Source of the DNA: Bacillota bacterium
GTDB lineage: Bacteria; Bacillota; Sulfobacillia; Symbiobacteriales; ZC4RG38
Length of the DNA: 29,502 nt
Reading direction: 5' to 3'
Assembly (NCBI GenBank): GCA_003242505.1
Contig: QGUP01000001.1
Coordinates: 1-29,502, forward strand
Position numbers and translations under genes: made by a program. The notes below the pieces were generated by a model that was given only the letters and a program-made list of their open reading frames with translations, had not been told where the DNA came from and made no database searches. Shown one piece after another: positions 1 through 6,793 of the stretch. Numbering within the stretch: position 1 is the first letter of the stretch; every line of letters starts with the position of its first letter.

Positions 1-1
1 G

Positions 2-7
2 TATACT
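2..7 (+). promoter_or_regulatory. possible -10 box at the window edge
   Basis: TATACT matches the TATAAT consensus at five of six positions and lies about 80 nt before the transglycosylase start. The matching -35 region is outside the window, so this is only a candidate. Confidence 0.25.
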
Positions 8-86
8 GCTGATGGTTTGTTTCCGCCCGGCCCGGCAACTTCAGAGATGTGCGACAGACAGGCGGTTGGGAGGGAGGAGGGAGAGA

Positions 87-794
87 TTGCGTTACCTGGG
101 GTTGGGAGCGGTGCTGGCCGCCTGCGCGGCGCTCCTCGTGGCCTTCGGGCCCGCAGGGGGCGTCCTCGGCCAGGATCCGCCCCCGCCGCCGGTAGACCCG
201 CGGATCGAAGCCCTGGCCGCCCGCCTGGATGCCCAGAGGCTGGAGACGGAGCGGCTGGCCGCCCGCCTGCAGGAGACCGTGGGCTCCGTCCAGGAACTGG
301 TTGCACTCTTCCATAAAGCCAATCCCGATATGCCCTTGGAAGTTGCCGAGGCCGCGGCCCTGGCGGTGCTCCGGAACAGTGACGAGGTCTTTACGCCCGA
401 ACTTCTGATGTCGTGGCTCTGGGAGGAGTCCCGGTACAAATTCCGGCTCATCTCCCGGGCGCAGGCGGAGGGAATCGCCCAGATCCGCCCCGGCACCGGC
501 CGGTGGATCGCTACCCGGCTCCTGCAGACGGAGTGGAGCCGGGAGCGGGTGCAGGAAGATCCGGCCTACGCCATCGACCTCGGCGTGGCCTACCTGCGAT
601 GGCTCTACGACCGGTACGGCGGCGACCTGCATCGTACCTTCACGGCCTACAACCGGGGTACCGGCGGCCTGGAGGCGTACATCGCCGTGCACGGCACCCC
701 GGTCAGCCGGTACAGCAGTTGCATCCTCGCCCGGGTCGGCCTGGACGACGGGCATCGCTGCCGGACCCGGAGCCGGGAGCAGGAGGGCGAGTGA
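87..794 (+). CDS. secreted lytic transglycosylase-like (SLT domain) protein
   Basis: A predicted exported peptidoglycan lyase of 235 aa. I chose the TTG at 87 because a strong ribosome binding site (GGGAGGAGGG) lies just upstream and because the hydrophobic segment (residues 4-28) then becomes an N-terminal signal peptide or anchor. An ATG at 12 would add 25 unlikely residues. A Pro-rich stretch (31-35) and a probable coiled coil (about 39-70) precede the SLT-like domain (about 100-215). The domain shows the WEESRY segment with the candidate catalytic Glu (113 or 114), the AEGIAQIRPGTG segment matching the family's S-x-x-G-A-x-G-L-M-Q-I-x-P motif, and FTAYNRG matching the A-Y-N-x-G motif. Two Cys near the C-terminus could form a disulfide. 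Family assignment is good; the substrate and cellular role (growth, sporulation or germination) are not shown. It is monocistronic here, with a terminator right behind it. Confidence 0.8.
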   Translation: MRYLGLGAVLAACAALLVAFGPAGGVLGQDPPPPPVDPRIEALAARLDAQRLETERLAARLQETVGSVQELVALFHKANPDMPLEVAEAAALAVLRNSDEVFTPELLMSWLWEESRYKFRLISRAQAEGIAQIRPGTGRWIATRLLQTEWSRERVQEDPAYAIDLGVAYLRWLYDRYGGDLHRTFTAYNRGTGGLEAYIAVHGTPVSRYSSCILARVGLDDGHRCRTRSREQEGE

Positions 795-813
795 AGCCCC
801 CGGCCGGCTGCGG

Positions 814-847
814 AAAACCCACCCCTGTCGGGGTGGGTTCTCTGTTT
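814..847 (+). terminator. intrinsic terminator shared by convergent genes
   Basis: A perfect 10-bp stem (816-825 AACCCACCCC with 830-839 GGGGTGGGTT, loop TGTC) is followed by CTCTGTTT on the + strand. The AAAA at 814-817 gives a TTTT tail on the - strand. It lies between the transglycosylase stop and the DegV-family stop, so it can serve both. Confidence 0.85.
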
Positions 848-857
848 GGCGTGGTGA

Positions 858-1712
858 CTACTTTGTCTTGTAGATAATTCCGATGGTCCCCGGTCCGCAG
901 TGGCTGCCGATGACCGCTCCCGCCCGGGTCTCCAGGATCTCCCGCACCTCGGGCAGGGTCCGGCGCACCGCGTCGGCCATGTACCGGGCATTGTCGGGCA
1001 CCCCGGTGTGGGTGATGAAGACCCGGGTGGGGTCCACCCCAACTTGCCGGGCATCCTCGGCGAACCGCTCCAGCATCCAGTCCAGGGCCTTCTGGCGCGG
1101 CCCCCGGAGCTTGGCGGCGACGATCATGCCGCCGTCGACCACCGCAATGACCGGCCGGATCTTGAGGAGCGATCCGACCAGCATCTGCAGGCCGCTGCAG
1201 CGGCCGCCCATGTACAGGTAGTCCAGGGTGTCGATGACAAAGTAGGTCCGGATCTTGGGCCGGGCATCCTCCAGGGCGGCCAGGATCTCCTCCGGGCTCT
1301 TGCCGGCCCCGGCCATTTCCGCGGCGAGGAGCACCTGGTACCCGACGCCGGTGGAGAGGTTGAGGGAGTCCCAGATCCGCACCCGGCCTTCGAATTCCTC
1401 CGCGGCCATCCGGGCGTTCTGGAGGGTGGAGGAAAGCTTGCTGGAGATGCCGACGTAGACCACCTCGGCCCCGCCCGCAGTGGTCTGGGCGAAGGTCTCC
1501 TGGAAGACCCCGGGGCCGACAGCGGCCGTCTTGGGCAGACGCTTCTTCTCCGCTACCTTCGCGAAGAGCCGGTCCGTGTCGATGTCCACTCCGTCCCGGT
1601 AGACCTCCTCCTCAAACTGGACCAGCAGGGGGACGACCGTGATCCGGTGGCGCTCGATGAGATCCCGGGTCAGGTCAGCCGTCGAGTCGGTGACGATGCG
1701 TACCTGTGCCAT
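858..1712 (-). CDS. DegV family fatty-acid-binding protein
   Basis: 284 aa, the usual length for DegV proteins, which bind a fatty acid between two domains. In Gram-positive bacteria some members (FakB) present fatty acids to the kinase FakA. The N-terminus VRIVTDSTADL is the family hallmark. PKTAAVGP (60-67) corresponds to the PKTSQPS loop with the ligand-contacting Thr, and GISSKLSST (88-96) to the GLSSxLSGT loop with its Ser. A GGAGGG ribosome binding site lies 10 nt before the ATG. It is the last gene of the - strand block. The 92-bp gap after psuK and a hairpin there suggest separate transcription. I see no fakA nearby, so the partner and bound lipid are unknown. Confidence 0.9.
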   Translation of the reverse strand: MAQVRIVTDSTADLTRDLIERHRITVVPLLVQFEEEVYRDGVDIDTDRLFAKVAEKKRLPKTAAVGPGVFQETFAQTTAGGAEVVYVGISSKLSSTLQNARMAAEEFEGRVRIWDSLNLSTGVGYQVLLAAEMAGAGKSPEEILAALEDARPKIRTYFVIDTLDYLYMGGRCSGLQMLVGSLLKIRPVIAVVDGGMIVAAKLRGPRQKALDWMLERFAEDARQVGVDPTRVFITHTGVPDNARYMADAVRRTLPEVREILETRAGAVIGSHCGPGTIGIIYKTK

Positions 1713-1795
1713 CTGGTCGGTGCCCTCCGCTTCCAGGGGAGTCTGACTGCTGCCGCGTCTTCAAGCAAATAGTACCACGTATTAGGTGCTTTGCA

Positions 1796-1816
1796 GGGGC
1801 GGGTTTACCCCGCCCC
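1796..1816 (-). terminator. GC hairpin containing the psuK stop codon
   Basis: An 8-bp perfect stem (GGGGCGGG at 1796-1803 with CCCGCCCC at 1809-1816) carries the kinase stop codon in its TTTAC loop. There is no U-tract on the - strand, so termination is uncertain. It may act as a 3'-end stabiliser. Confidence 0.35.
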
Positions 1817-2776
1817 CGCAACTGCCCACGCTGCGGCCCGGTCCCGCTCGGTCCATCCGGCGGGGACCGCGCCCGGCCGGGCCACCACCCAGGCGGCGGT
1901 CCAGGCCGCCAGCCGGGCAGCGTCCCTGAAGTTCAGCCCCCGGAGCAGGCCGGCGAGGAAGCCGGCGTCCCAGGCGTCGCCGCAGCCGGTGGTGTCCACT
2001 GCCGGGGCTGGCAGCGCCGGCTGGGCCACCCGCTCGCCGCCGGCGGCGACAAGGCTGCCCCGGGGGCCGCGCTTCAGCCCCACCACCGGGAAGGACCGGG
2101 CCAGGACCTCGAGGGCAATTTCGGGATCGGCCTGGCCGGTGAGGAGCCGGGCCTCGTCCTCGTTGCAGAAGAGGTAGGTGATCCCCGAGAGGTCCGCCAG
2201 GAGCCGCTCGGCCCCGTACTCCCGGATGAGGCCGGCGGAGGAGACGTCCACCGCCACGGGAATCCCCTGGGCCCGGGCGGCGGCCAGGGCCGCCCGGGCG
2301 GCCTGCCGGGGGACATCCCAGAAGAAGGAGTAGCCGGTGAGGTGGAGGACCCCGGCCCCGGCGAGGGCGTCGGCCGGCAGATCCTCCGGCCGGAGCCGAT
2401 GGTTGGCGCCGGGGCTGATGAGCATCGACCGCTCGCCGCCGGGGGAGATGAGCGCGACGATGGTGCCCGTGGGGGCTTCGGGATCCCGGGCCACCCGGGC
2501 GTCGACCCCCTCCTGCCGGAGGCCGTCCACCAGGGCCCGCCCGAGGGGATCGGCCCCCACCCGGCCCACGTAGAGGACCGGCAGCCCCAGCCGCCGGAGC
2601 CAGGTGGCGGTGTTGGCCGCGGACCCGCCGGGGCGGGGGAAGAGCTGGCAGCGGGTGTCGGTGGCGTAGTTGAGCGGGCCCGGGAGAATCGCCACCAGGT
2701 CCAGCACCAGGTCGCCGAGGACGACGGCCCTGGCGCCGGCCCTGGTCACGGTGTCCGGGGGAGCCACAGCGCCCAC
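1805..2776 (-). CDS. psuK: PfkB family sugar kinase, probably pseudouridine kinase
   Basis: A ribokinase-fold kinase of 323 aa that phosphorylates a sugar or nucleoside hydroxyl with ATP. The N-terminal substrate motif reads PGGSAANTATWLRRLG (about 49-64). The C-terminal ATP/anion-hole motif reads DTTGCGDAWDAGF (261-273), with Asp267 as the expected catalytic base; the family more often has GAGD than GCGD. It starts with GTG 16 nt after the psuG stop, so the two are co-transcribed. Pseudouridine kinase makes pseudouridine 5'-phosphate, the substrate of PsuG, and psuK and psuG are commonly adjacent in other bacteria. The specific substrate is therefore inferred from the neighbour; the sequence alone also fits other PfkB sugar or nucleoside kinases. 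The ribosome binding site (GGGGGCAG) is weak, consistent with translational coupling. Confidence 0.8.
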   Translation of the reverse strand: MGAVAPPDTVTRAGARAVVLGDLVLDLVAILPGPLNYATDTRCQLFPRPGGSAANTATWLRRLGLPVLYVGRVGADPLGRALVDGLRQEGVDARVARDPEAPTGTIVALISPGGERSMLISPGANHRLRPEDLPADALAGAGVLHLTGYSFFWDVPRQAARAALAAARAQGIPVAVDVSSAGLIREYGAERLLADLSGITYLFCNEDEARLLTGQADPEIALEVLARSFPVVGLKRGPRGSLVAAGGERVAQPALPAPAVDTTGCGDAWDAGFLAGLLRGLNFRDAARLAAWTAAWVVARPGAVPAGWTERDRAAAWAVAGAG

Positions 2777-2792
2777 CTGCCCCCGCCGCCGG

Positions 2793-3707
2793 TCAGCCCG
2801 CCGCCCTGAGGGCCTGGGCGATGGCGGCGCCCACCCGGGCGTTGTGGAGCACCAGGGCCTTGTTGGCCCGGACGGTGGCCCCCTGGCTGAGGCTGTGGAG
2901 CCGGGCCAGGAGGTAGGGGGTGACGGCCTTGCCCCGGACTCCCGCGGCGGCCATCTCCGCCATCGCCTGCTGGAGCCATCCGTCCAGAGTGGCGGGGTCC
3001 AGGGCGTCTTCCGGCGGGATGGGGCTCGCCACCAGCACCGCGCCGGGCATCCCCAGGGCCCGCCGGGCCCGAAGCACCGCCGCCGCCTCCTCCGGGGTCT
3101 CCACCCGGGCGTCCACCGGCAGCCCGGTGGACCGGATGTAGAAGCCGGGGAAGGTGTCGGTGCCGTAGCCCAGGACCGTCACCCCGTGGGTCTCCAGGTA
3201 CTCCAGGGTGGCGGGGAGGTCCAGGACCGTCTTGGCCCCGGCGCAGACCACCGCCAGGGAGAGCCGGGCCAGGGCCGGGAGGTCCGCGGAGATGTCCAGG
3301 GTCTCCCCCCAGCCCCGGTGGACGCCGCCGATGCCGCCGGTGACGAAGACGTCGATGCCGGCCCAGACCGCCACCTGGGCGGTGGAGGCGACGGTGGTGG
3401 CCGCGCTCCGGCCCAGGCCGCAGAGCACCGGCAGGTCCCGGATGGAGGCCTTGGGGAGGTCCCGGCTCCGGGCCACCCGCTCCAGTTCCGGCCGGGTGAG
3501 GCCTACCCGGATTCGGCCGTCGAGGATCGCGATGGTAGCGGGGACCGCGCCGGCCTGCCGGACCGTCTCCTCCACCGCCAGGGCCATCTCCAGGTTCTCG
3601 GGGTACGGGAAGCCGTGGGCGATGATGGTCGACTCCAGGGCCACCAGGGGCTTCCCTTCGGCCCGGGCCGCCTGGACCTCGTCGGAGAACACCAGGTAGG
3701 GGTTCAT
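2793..3707 (-). CDS. psuG: pseudouridine-5'-phosphate glycosidase
   Basis: PsuG reversibly splits the C-C glycosidic bond of pseudouridine 5'-phosphate to give uracil and ribose 5-phosphate. The protein is 304 aa, as usual for the family. The signature ALESTIIAHGFPYPEN occurs at about 23-38, followed by TGGIGGVHRG and a C-terminal NARVGAAIAQ segment; the first motif carries the catalytic Glu region. Two starts are possible. An ATG at 3716 leaves only 2 nt after the GAGGGAG ribosome binding site, while the ATG at 3707 leaves 11 nt and is preferred here; the difference is three residues. It is the third gene of the nucleoside catabolism block, 318 bp downstream of the first nucleoside hydrolase gene stop, and that gap is filled by a degenerate repeat array. 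Confidence 0.92.
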   Translation of the reverse strand: MNPYLVFSDEVQAARAEGKPLVALESTIIAHGFPYPENLEMALAVEETVRQAGAVPATIAILDGRIRVGLTRPELERVARSRDLPKASIRDLPVLCGLGRSAATTVASTAQVAVWAGIDVFVTGGIGGVHRGWGETLDISADLPALARLSLAVVCAGAKTVLDLPATLEYLETHGVTVLGYGTDTFPGFYIRSTGLPVDARVETPEEAAAVLRARRALGMPGAVLVASPIPPEDALDPATLDGWLQQAMAEMAAAGVRGKAVTPYLLARLHSLSQGATVRANKALVLHNARVGAAIAQALRAAG

Positions 3708-3727
3708 CGGGTGCATCGCTCCCTCTT

Positions 3728-3998
3728 GTGGGGGGTCGGTTGCGTATCGTGGGGGGTCCGGTTGCGTATTGTGGGGATCGGTTGCGGTGCGGAATCGTCG
3801 CTGTCCGTTGTGGGGGCGGTTGCGCTTTGTTGGGGGTCGGCTGCGCTGCCGGGTCGTCGCTCTCCTTTGTGAGATCGGCTGCGTATGGTGGGTTCGGCCG
3901 CGCGGCCAGATTTTCGTTGTCCGTTGTAGGGTCGGTTGCGCTGCGGGGCCGTAGCCGTCCACTGTGGGGTCGGCCCCGCGCCTGGATCGTCTCAGCCC
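3728..3998. repeat. degenerate ~20-nt tandem repeat array before psuG
   Basis: Nine copies of unit A (core GTGGGGGTCGGTTGCGTAT; starts near 3728, 3749, 3771, 3810, 3829, 3869, 3888, 3926, 3964) alternate with five copies of a second unit B (about GCGGAATCGTCGCTGTCCG; near 3787, 3848, 3903, 3941, 3981). The array fills nearly all of the 318-bp gap between a nucleoside hydrolase gene and psuG, and lies in the predicted psuG mRNA leader. Copies differ by substitutions and small indels. There are no CRISPR-like conserved repeats or unique spacers. Confidence 0.8.
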
Positions 3999-4025
3999 GG
4001 TTCCGCTGGGGTGGCCGACTTCCCC

Positions 4026-4985
4026 TCACCGGGTCAGCCGCTCCAGGAGCAGGGAGAGGAACCGCTCCCCGTCCACCTTCAGCGCCACCCGCACGTGCCA
4101 CCGGTCCCGGTCAGGGAAAAGCTCGGGCACCCGGTCGGCGAGGAGCGCCCGGCGGTCCACCACCGTCATCCCCCGGGTGTGCTCCCCCCGGGTCTCCACC
4201 TGGACCGGTAGGAGGGGGGCCTCCACCAGGGAGGGGTCGATGGCGACGGCCACCGCCAGGGCGTCGTGCTGGGCGCAACCGCCCCGGCCGTAGACCCGGT
4301 CGTAGAAGTCCAGGTAGTAGGCCAGGACCCGGTAGGCGAGCTGGGCTCCGGGCCGGGGGCACCGCCCCAGTTCTTCGTGTATCGCCCGGGTGAAGAGAGC
4401 CGCCATGGTCACGTCCAGGCCGACCATGGTCACCGGCCACGGCGCGGCGAAGACCGCGGCGGCCGCTTCCGGGTCGTGGCCGATGTTGGCCTCGGCCCAG
4501 GGGCTGAGGTTGCCGCCGGCGAACGCGCTGCCGCCCATCAGGATGACCTCCCGGATGAGTTCCGGCAGCCGGGGTTCCTTCGCCAGGGCCAGGGCCAGGT
4601 TGGTCAGGGGACCGGTGGCGATGAGGGTGACCTCCCCGGGGTGCTGCCGGGCCAGGCGGACGATCTGGTCCGCCGCGTGCTCCCCGGTGGGTTGCCTCCT
4701 GGGCGGGGGCAGGTGCAGGTTGCCCAGGCCGTCCTCCCCGTGGACCCAGCGGGCGGTCCGCAGGGGCTGGCAGAGGGGCGCGGCGGCCCCCACGGCCACG
4801 GGGATGTCGTCCCGGCCGACCCACTCCAGGACCCGCAGGGTGTTGAGGGCGGCCAGTTCCGCCTCCACGTTGCCGTGGGTGGTGCCGATGGCCAGGACCT
4901 CCAGTTCCGGCGAGTTGAGAGCCAGCAGGATCGCGACGGCATCGTCGCAGCCGGTGTCGACGTCCAGGATGACTTTCTTGGGCAT
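4026..4985 (-). CDS. nucleoside hydrolase (IU-NH family)
   Basis: 319 aa; hydrolyses the N-glycosidic bond of ribonucleosides to base and ribose. The N-terminal calcium and ribose binding motif DVDTGCDDA is at residues 8-16. GPLTNLALAL, the MGG segment and the Asn-containing EANIGHDPEA segment follow. AQHDALAVA carries the His-Asp pair used in catalysis and metal binding. The ATG at 4985 is set by a clean AGGAGG 7 nt upstream; the frame stays open further upstream but overlaps the preceding gene. It lies 44 bp downstream of a second nucleoside hydrolase gene. Which nucleosides it prefers cannot be read from the sequence. Confidence 0.92.
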   Translation of the reverse strand: MPKKVILDVDTGCDDAVAILLALNSPELEVLAIGTTHGNVEAELAALNTLRVLEWVGRDDIPVAVGAAAPLCQPLRTARWVHGEDGLGNLHLPPPRRQPTGEHAADQIVRLARQHPGEVTLIATGPLTNLALALAKEPRLPELIREVILMGGSAFAGGNLSPWAEANIGHDPEAAAAVFAAPWPVTMVGLDVTMAALFTRAIHEELGRCPRPGAQLAYRVLAYYLDFYDRVYGRGGCAQHDALAVAVAIDPSLVEAPLLPVQVETRGEHTRGMTVVDRRALLADRVPELFPDRDRWHVRVALKVDGERFLSLLLERLTR

Positions 4986-5029
4986 CGGCAGGCCTCCTGT
5001 CTGAGCCAGGCTCGGGTGGGGCCCGTGGG

Positions 5030-5971
5030 TCAGCGGGGACCCTCGGCCCCCAGCGCGGCCCGGAGGAGGGCCAGGAACCGCTCCCGGTCCGCGGCCAGCA
5101 CCACCTCGGCGTTGGGCGGCCGGCCGGTGACTCCCAGGTGGTCGACCACCGTCTGTCCCCGGCACCACTCGCCGCCGCACTCCACGGCCACGAAGAGCCG
5201 CCGGGTGACGGTGGCGATTTGGGGGTCCAGGGCAATGGCCATGGCGATGGGGTCCGGCAGGTCAAAGCCGTCGAGGCGGGTCACCCGGCGGCAGAACTCC
5301 ACCAGGGTGCGCTGGATGTCGATGGCGAACCGGGCCGCCGGGGTGCCGATGGCCCGGATGGCCGCGGCCTCCTCCGGGGTGATGACGGCATAAGCCCGGG
5401 CCACGTCCCCGCCCACCATCTTCAAGGGCATCCCGGCGCCGAAGACGATCCGGGCCGCCTCGGGGTCGACCCAGATGTTGTACTCCGCCACCGGGGTGAC
5501 GTTCCCCGGTCCCTGGGCCGTTCCGCCCATGACCACCACTTCCCGGGGCAGGGCGGCGATGCCGGGGTCCCGGATCAGGGCCGCGGCCAGGTTGGTCAGG
5601 GGCCCCAGGGTGACCACCGTCACCTCGCCAGGGTAGCGGCGCAGGGTGTCGATGATGACGTCTACCGCATGGCCCGGCGCGGGCTGCCGGCCGCTGAGGG
5701 GCAGGCCGATGTCCCCCATGCCGTCCTGGCCGTGGACCTCCTGGGCTGTCTCGAGGGGGCGGAGGAGCGGCCGGTCGCAGCCCCGGTAGACCGGCACCGG
5801 CCGGCCGGCCACCTCCACGGTATAGAGGGCGTTCTGTACCGCCTGGTCCACCGGCACATTGCCGGCGACGACGGTGATCGCCTCCACCTGGACATCGGGA
5901 TGCCTCAGGGCCATAAGAAGGGCGACCGCGTCGTCGGAGGCGGTGTCGGTGTCGATGAGAAACCGGCGCAC
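5030..5971 (-). CDS. nucleoside hydrolase (IU-NH family), second copy
   Basis: 313 aa, in the same family as its downstream neighbour but clearly diverged. The metal-binding motif DTDTASDDA is at residues 7-15, followed by LGPLTNLAAAL, VMGGTA and the YNIWVDPEA segment. In the late active-site motif the usual His-Asp reads DLPDPIAMA: the metal-ligand Asp is kept and the preceding His is replaced by Pro. This suggests a different leaving-group activation or substrate range than the neighbour. The start is a GTG with GGGAGGAG about 8 nt upstream; the open frame before it is repeat sequence. It is the first gene of the nucleoside block, behind a hairpin that separates it from the response regulator. 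Confidence 0.88.
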   Translation of the reverse strand: MRRFLIDTDTASDDAVALLMALRHPDVQVEAITVVAGNVPVDQAVQNALYTVEVAGRPVPVYRGCDRPLLRPLETAQEVHGQDGMGDIGLPLSGRQPAPGHAVDVIIDTLRRYPGEVTVVTLGPLTNLAAALIRDPGIAALPREVVVMGGTAQGPGNVTPVAEYNIWVDPEAARIVFGAGMPLKMVGGDVARAYAVITPEEAAAIRAIGTPAARFAIDIQRTLVEFCRRVTRLDGFDLPDPIAMAIALDPQIATVTRRLFVAVECGGEWCRGQTVVDHLGVTGRPPNAEVVLAADRERFLALLRAALGAEGPR

Positions 5972-6030
5972 CGTCTTTCTCCTCCCGGAACGGCCCCGTT
6001 CGTCGCGGCTTCGGTTCGATTCGTGGTGGG

Positions 6031-6111
6031 CCGGAGGGCTTCCTGCTGAGCCGGAAGCTTTCCTCCTGAGCGGGAAGCCTTCCTGCTGAGCCGGAGGGGT
6101 TCTCCCCGGAG
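6031..6111. repeat. 20-nt tandem repeat, about four copies
   Basis: Units begin at 6031, 6051, 6071 and 6091 with an exact 20-nt period; the third reads CGGGAAGCCTTCCTGCTGAG. Each unit contains a small dyad (GGAAG-C-CTTCC or a variant). The array lies between the response regulator and the second nucleoside hydrolase gene, in the leader of the latter. Confidence 0.85.
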
Positions 6112-6142
6112 CGGGCTCGCCTGCGCGGTCCGGCGACACAAG

Positions 6143-6191
6143 AGGGGTCCGGCGGAGGCTGCTTCCTCACAGCAGTCCCCGCCGGACCCCT
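6143..6191 (-). terminator. long hairpin over the response regulator stop codon
   Basis: Perfect 13-bp arms (6143-6155 AGGGGTCCGGCGG and 6179-6191) enclose a 23-nt loop that contains the stop codon at 6167-6169. On the - strand the stem is followed by TCTTGTGT, a weak U-tract. It probably ends or attenuates the kinase/regulator transcript before the nucleoside genes. Confidence 0.55.
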
Positions 6192-6793
6192 TCCATCACC
6201 GCCTCGACCCGGCCCTTCACCTTCATCTTCCGGAAGAGCTCCAGCACCCGCTCCTTCACGGCGCTCTCGCTCAGGTATAGTTCGGCGGCCAGTTCCCGGT
6301 TGGTCAGCCCCCGGGCGATGAGCCGGAGGAGGTGGAGGTCCTCGGCGGTGAGTTCCATCCCGTGCTCTCGCTGCTGCATCCAGTCCACCAGCAGGGAGGC
6401 CGCCTTGGGCGCCAGCACCGCCTCGCCCTGCACCACCCGGCGGATGCTCTGCACCAGGTCCAGGTCCTTGACGTCCTTGAGCAGGTACCCCCGGGCCCCG
6501 GCCTGGACGCACTCCCGTACCAGGGTCTCGTTGAGAAAGCTGGTGAGCATCACCACCGCGACCCCGGGAGCCACCTCCCGGATCCGCCGGCAAAGCTCGA
6601 TGCCGCCCATCCCCTCCAGGCGGATGTCCACCAGGGCCACGTCCGGCGGCGTGCGACTGACGATGGCAAGGGCGGCCTCGGCTGAGGCCGCCTCTCCGAT
6701 CACCTCCAGGTCTGGCTCCCGCTCGAGGATGGCCCGGAGGCCCCGGCGGACGATCTGGTGGTCATCGACGATCAGAACCCGGATGCGCTGCAT
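6167..6793 (-). CDS. NarL/FixJ-type response regulator
   Basis: 208 aa, a typical length. The receiver domain (1-120) shows the acidic pair D10-D11, the phospho-acceptor Asp56 (in ALVDIR), Thr84 (in VMLTSF) and Lys106 (in YLLKDVK). The C-terminal LuxR-type helix-turn-helix (about 145-208) includes LIARGLTNRELAAEL and SESAVKERVLELFRKM. It overlaps the histidine kinase gene by 32 bp, so the two are translationally coupled and surely partners. Its targets are unknown. Candidates on position alone are the nucleoside block just downstream and the CO dehydrogenase operon upstream. Confidence 0.93.
   Translation of the reverse strand: MQRIRVLIVDDHQIVRRGLRAILEREPDLEVIGEAASAEAALAIVSRTPPDVALVDIRLEGMGGIELCRRIREVAPGVAVVMLTSFLNETLVRECVQAGARGYLLKDVKDLDLVQSIRRVVQGEAVLAPKAASLLVDWMQQREHGMELTAEDLHLLRLIARGLTNRELAAELYLSESAVKERVLELFRKMKVKGRVEAVMEGVRRGLL

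Noticed and set aside
3717..3962. N-terminal extension of PsuG translated from the repeat array
   Set aside because: The extension is repeat-derived (Asp/Pro/Thr/Arg-rich), absent from the family, and a ribosome binding site sits right before the family-type start.
3728..3998. CRISPR array
   Set aside because: Repeat units are degenerate and directly adjacent, with no constant-length unique spacers and no cas genes nearby.
5972..6139. N-terminal extension of the second nucleoside hydrolase
   Set aside because: It is encoded by the 20-nt repeats. The GTG at 5971 has a strong GGGAGGAG site and gives the normal family N-terminus.
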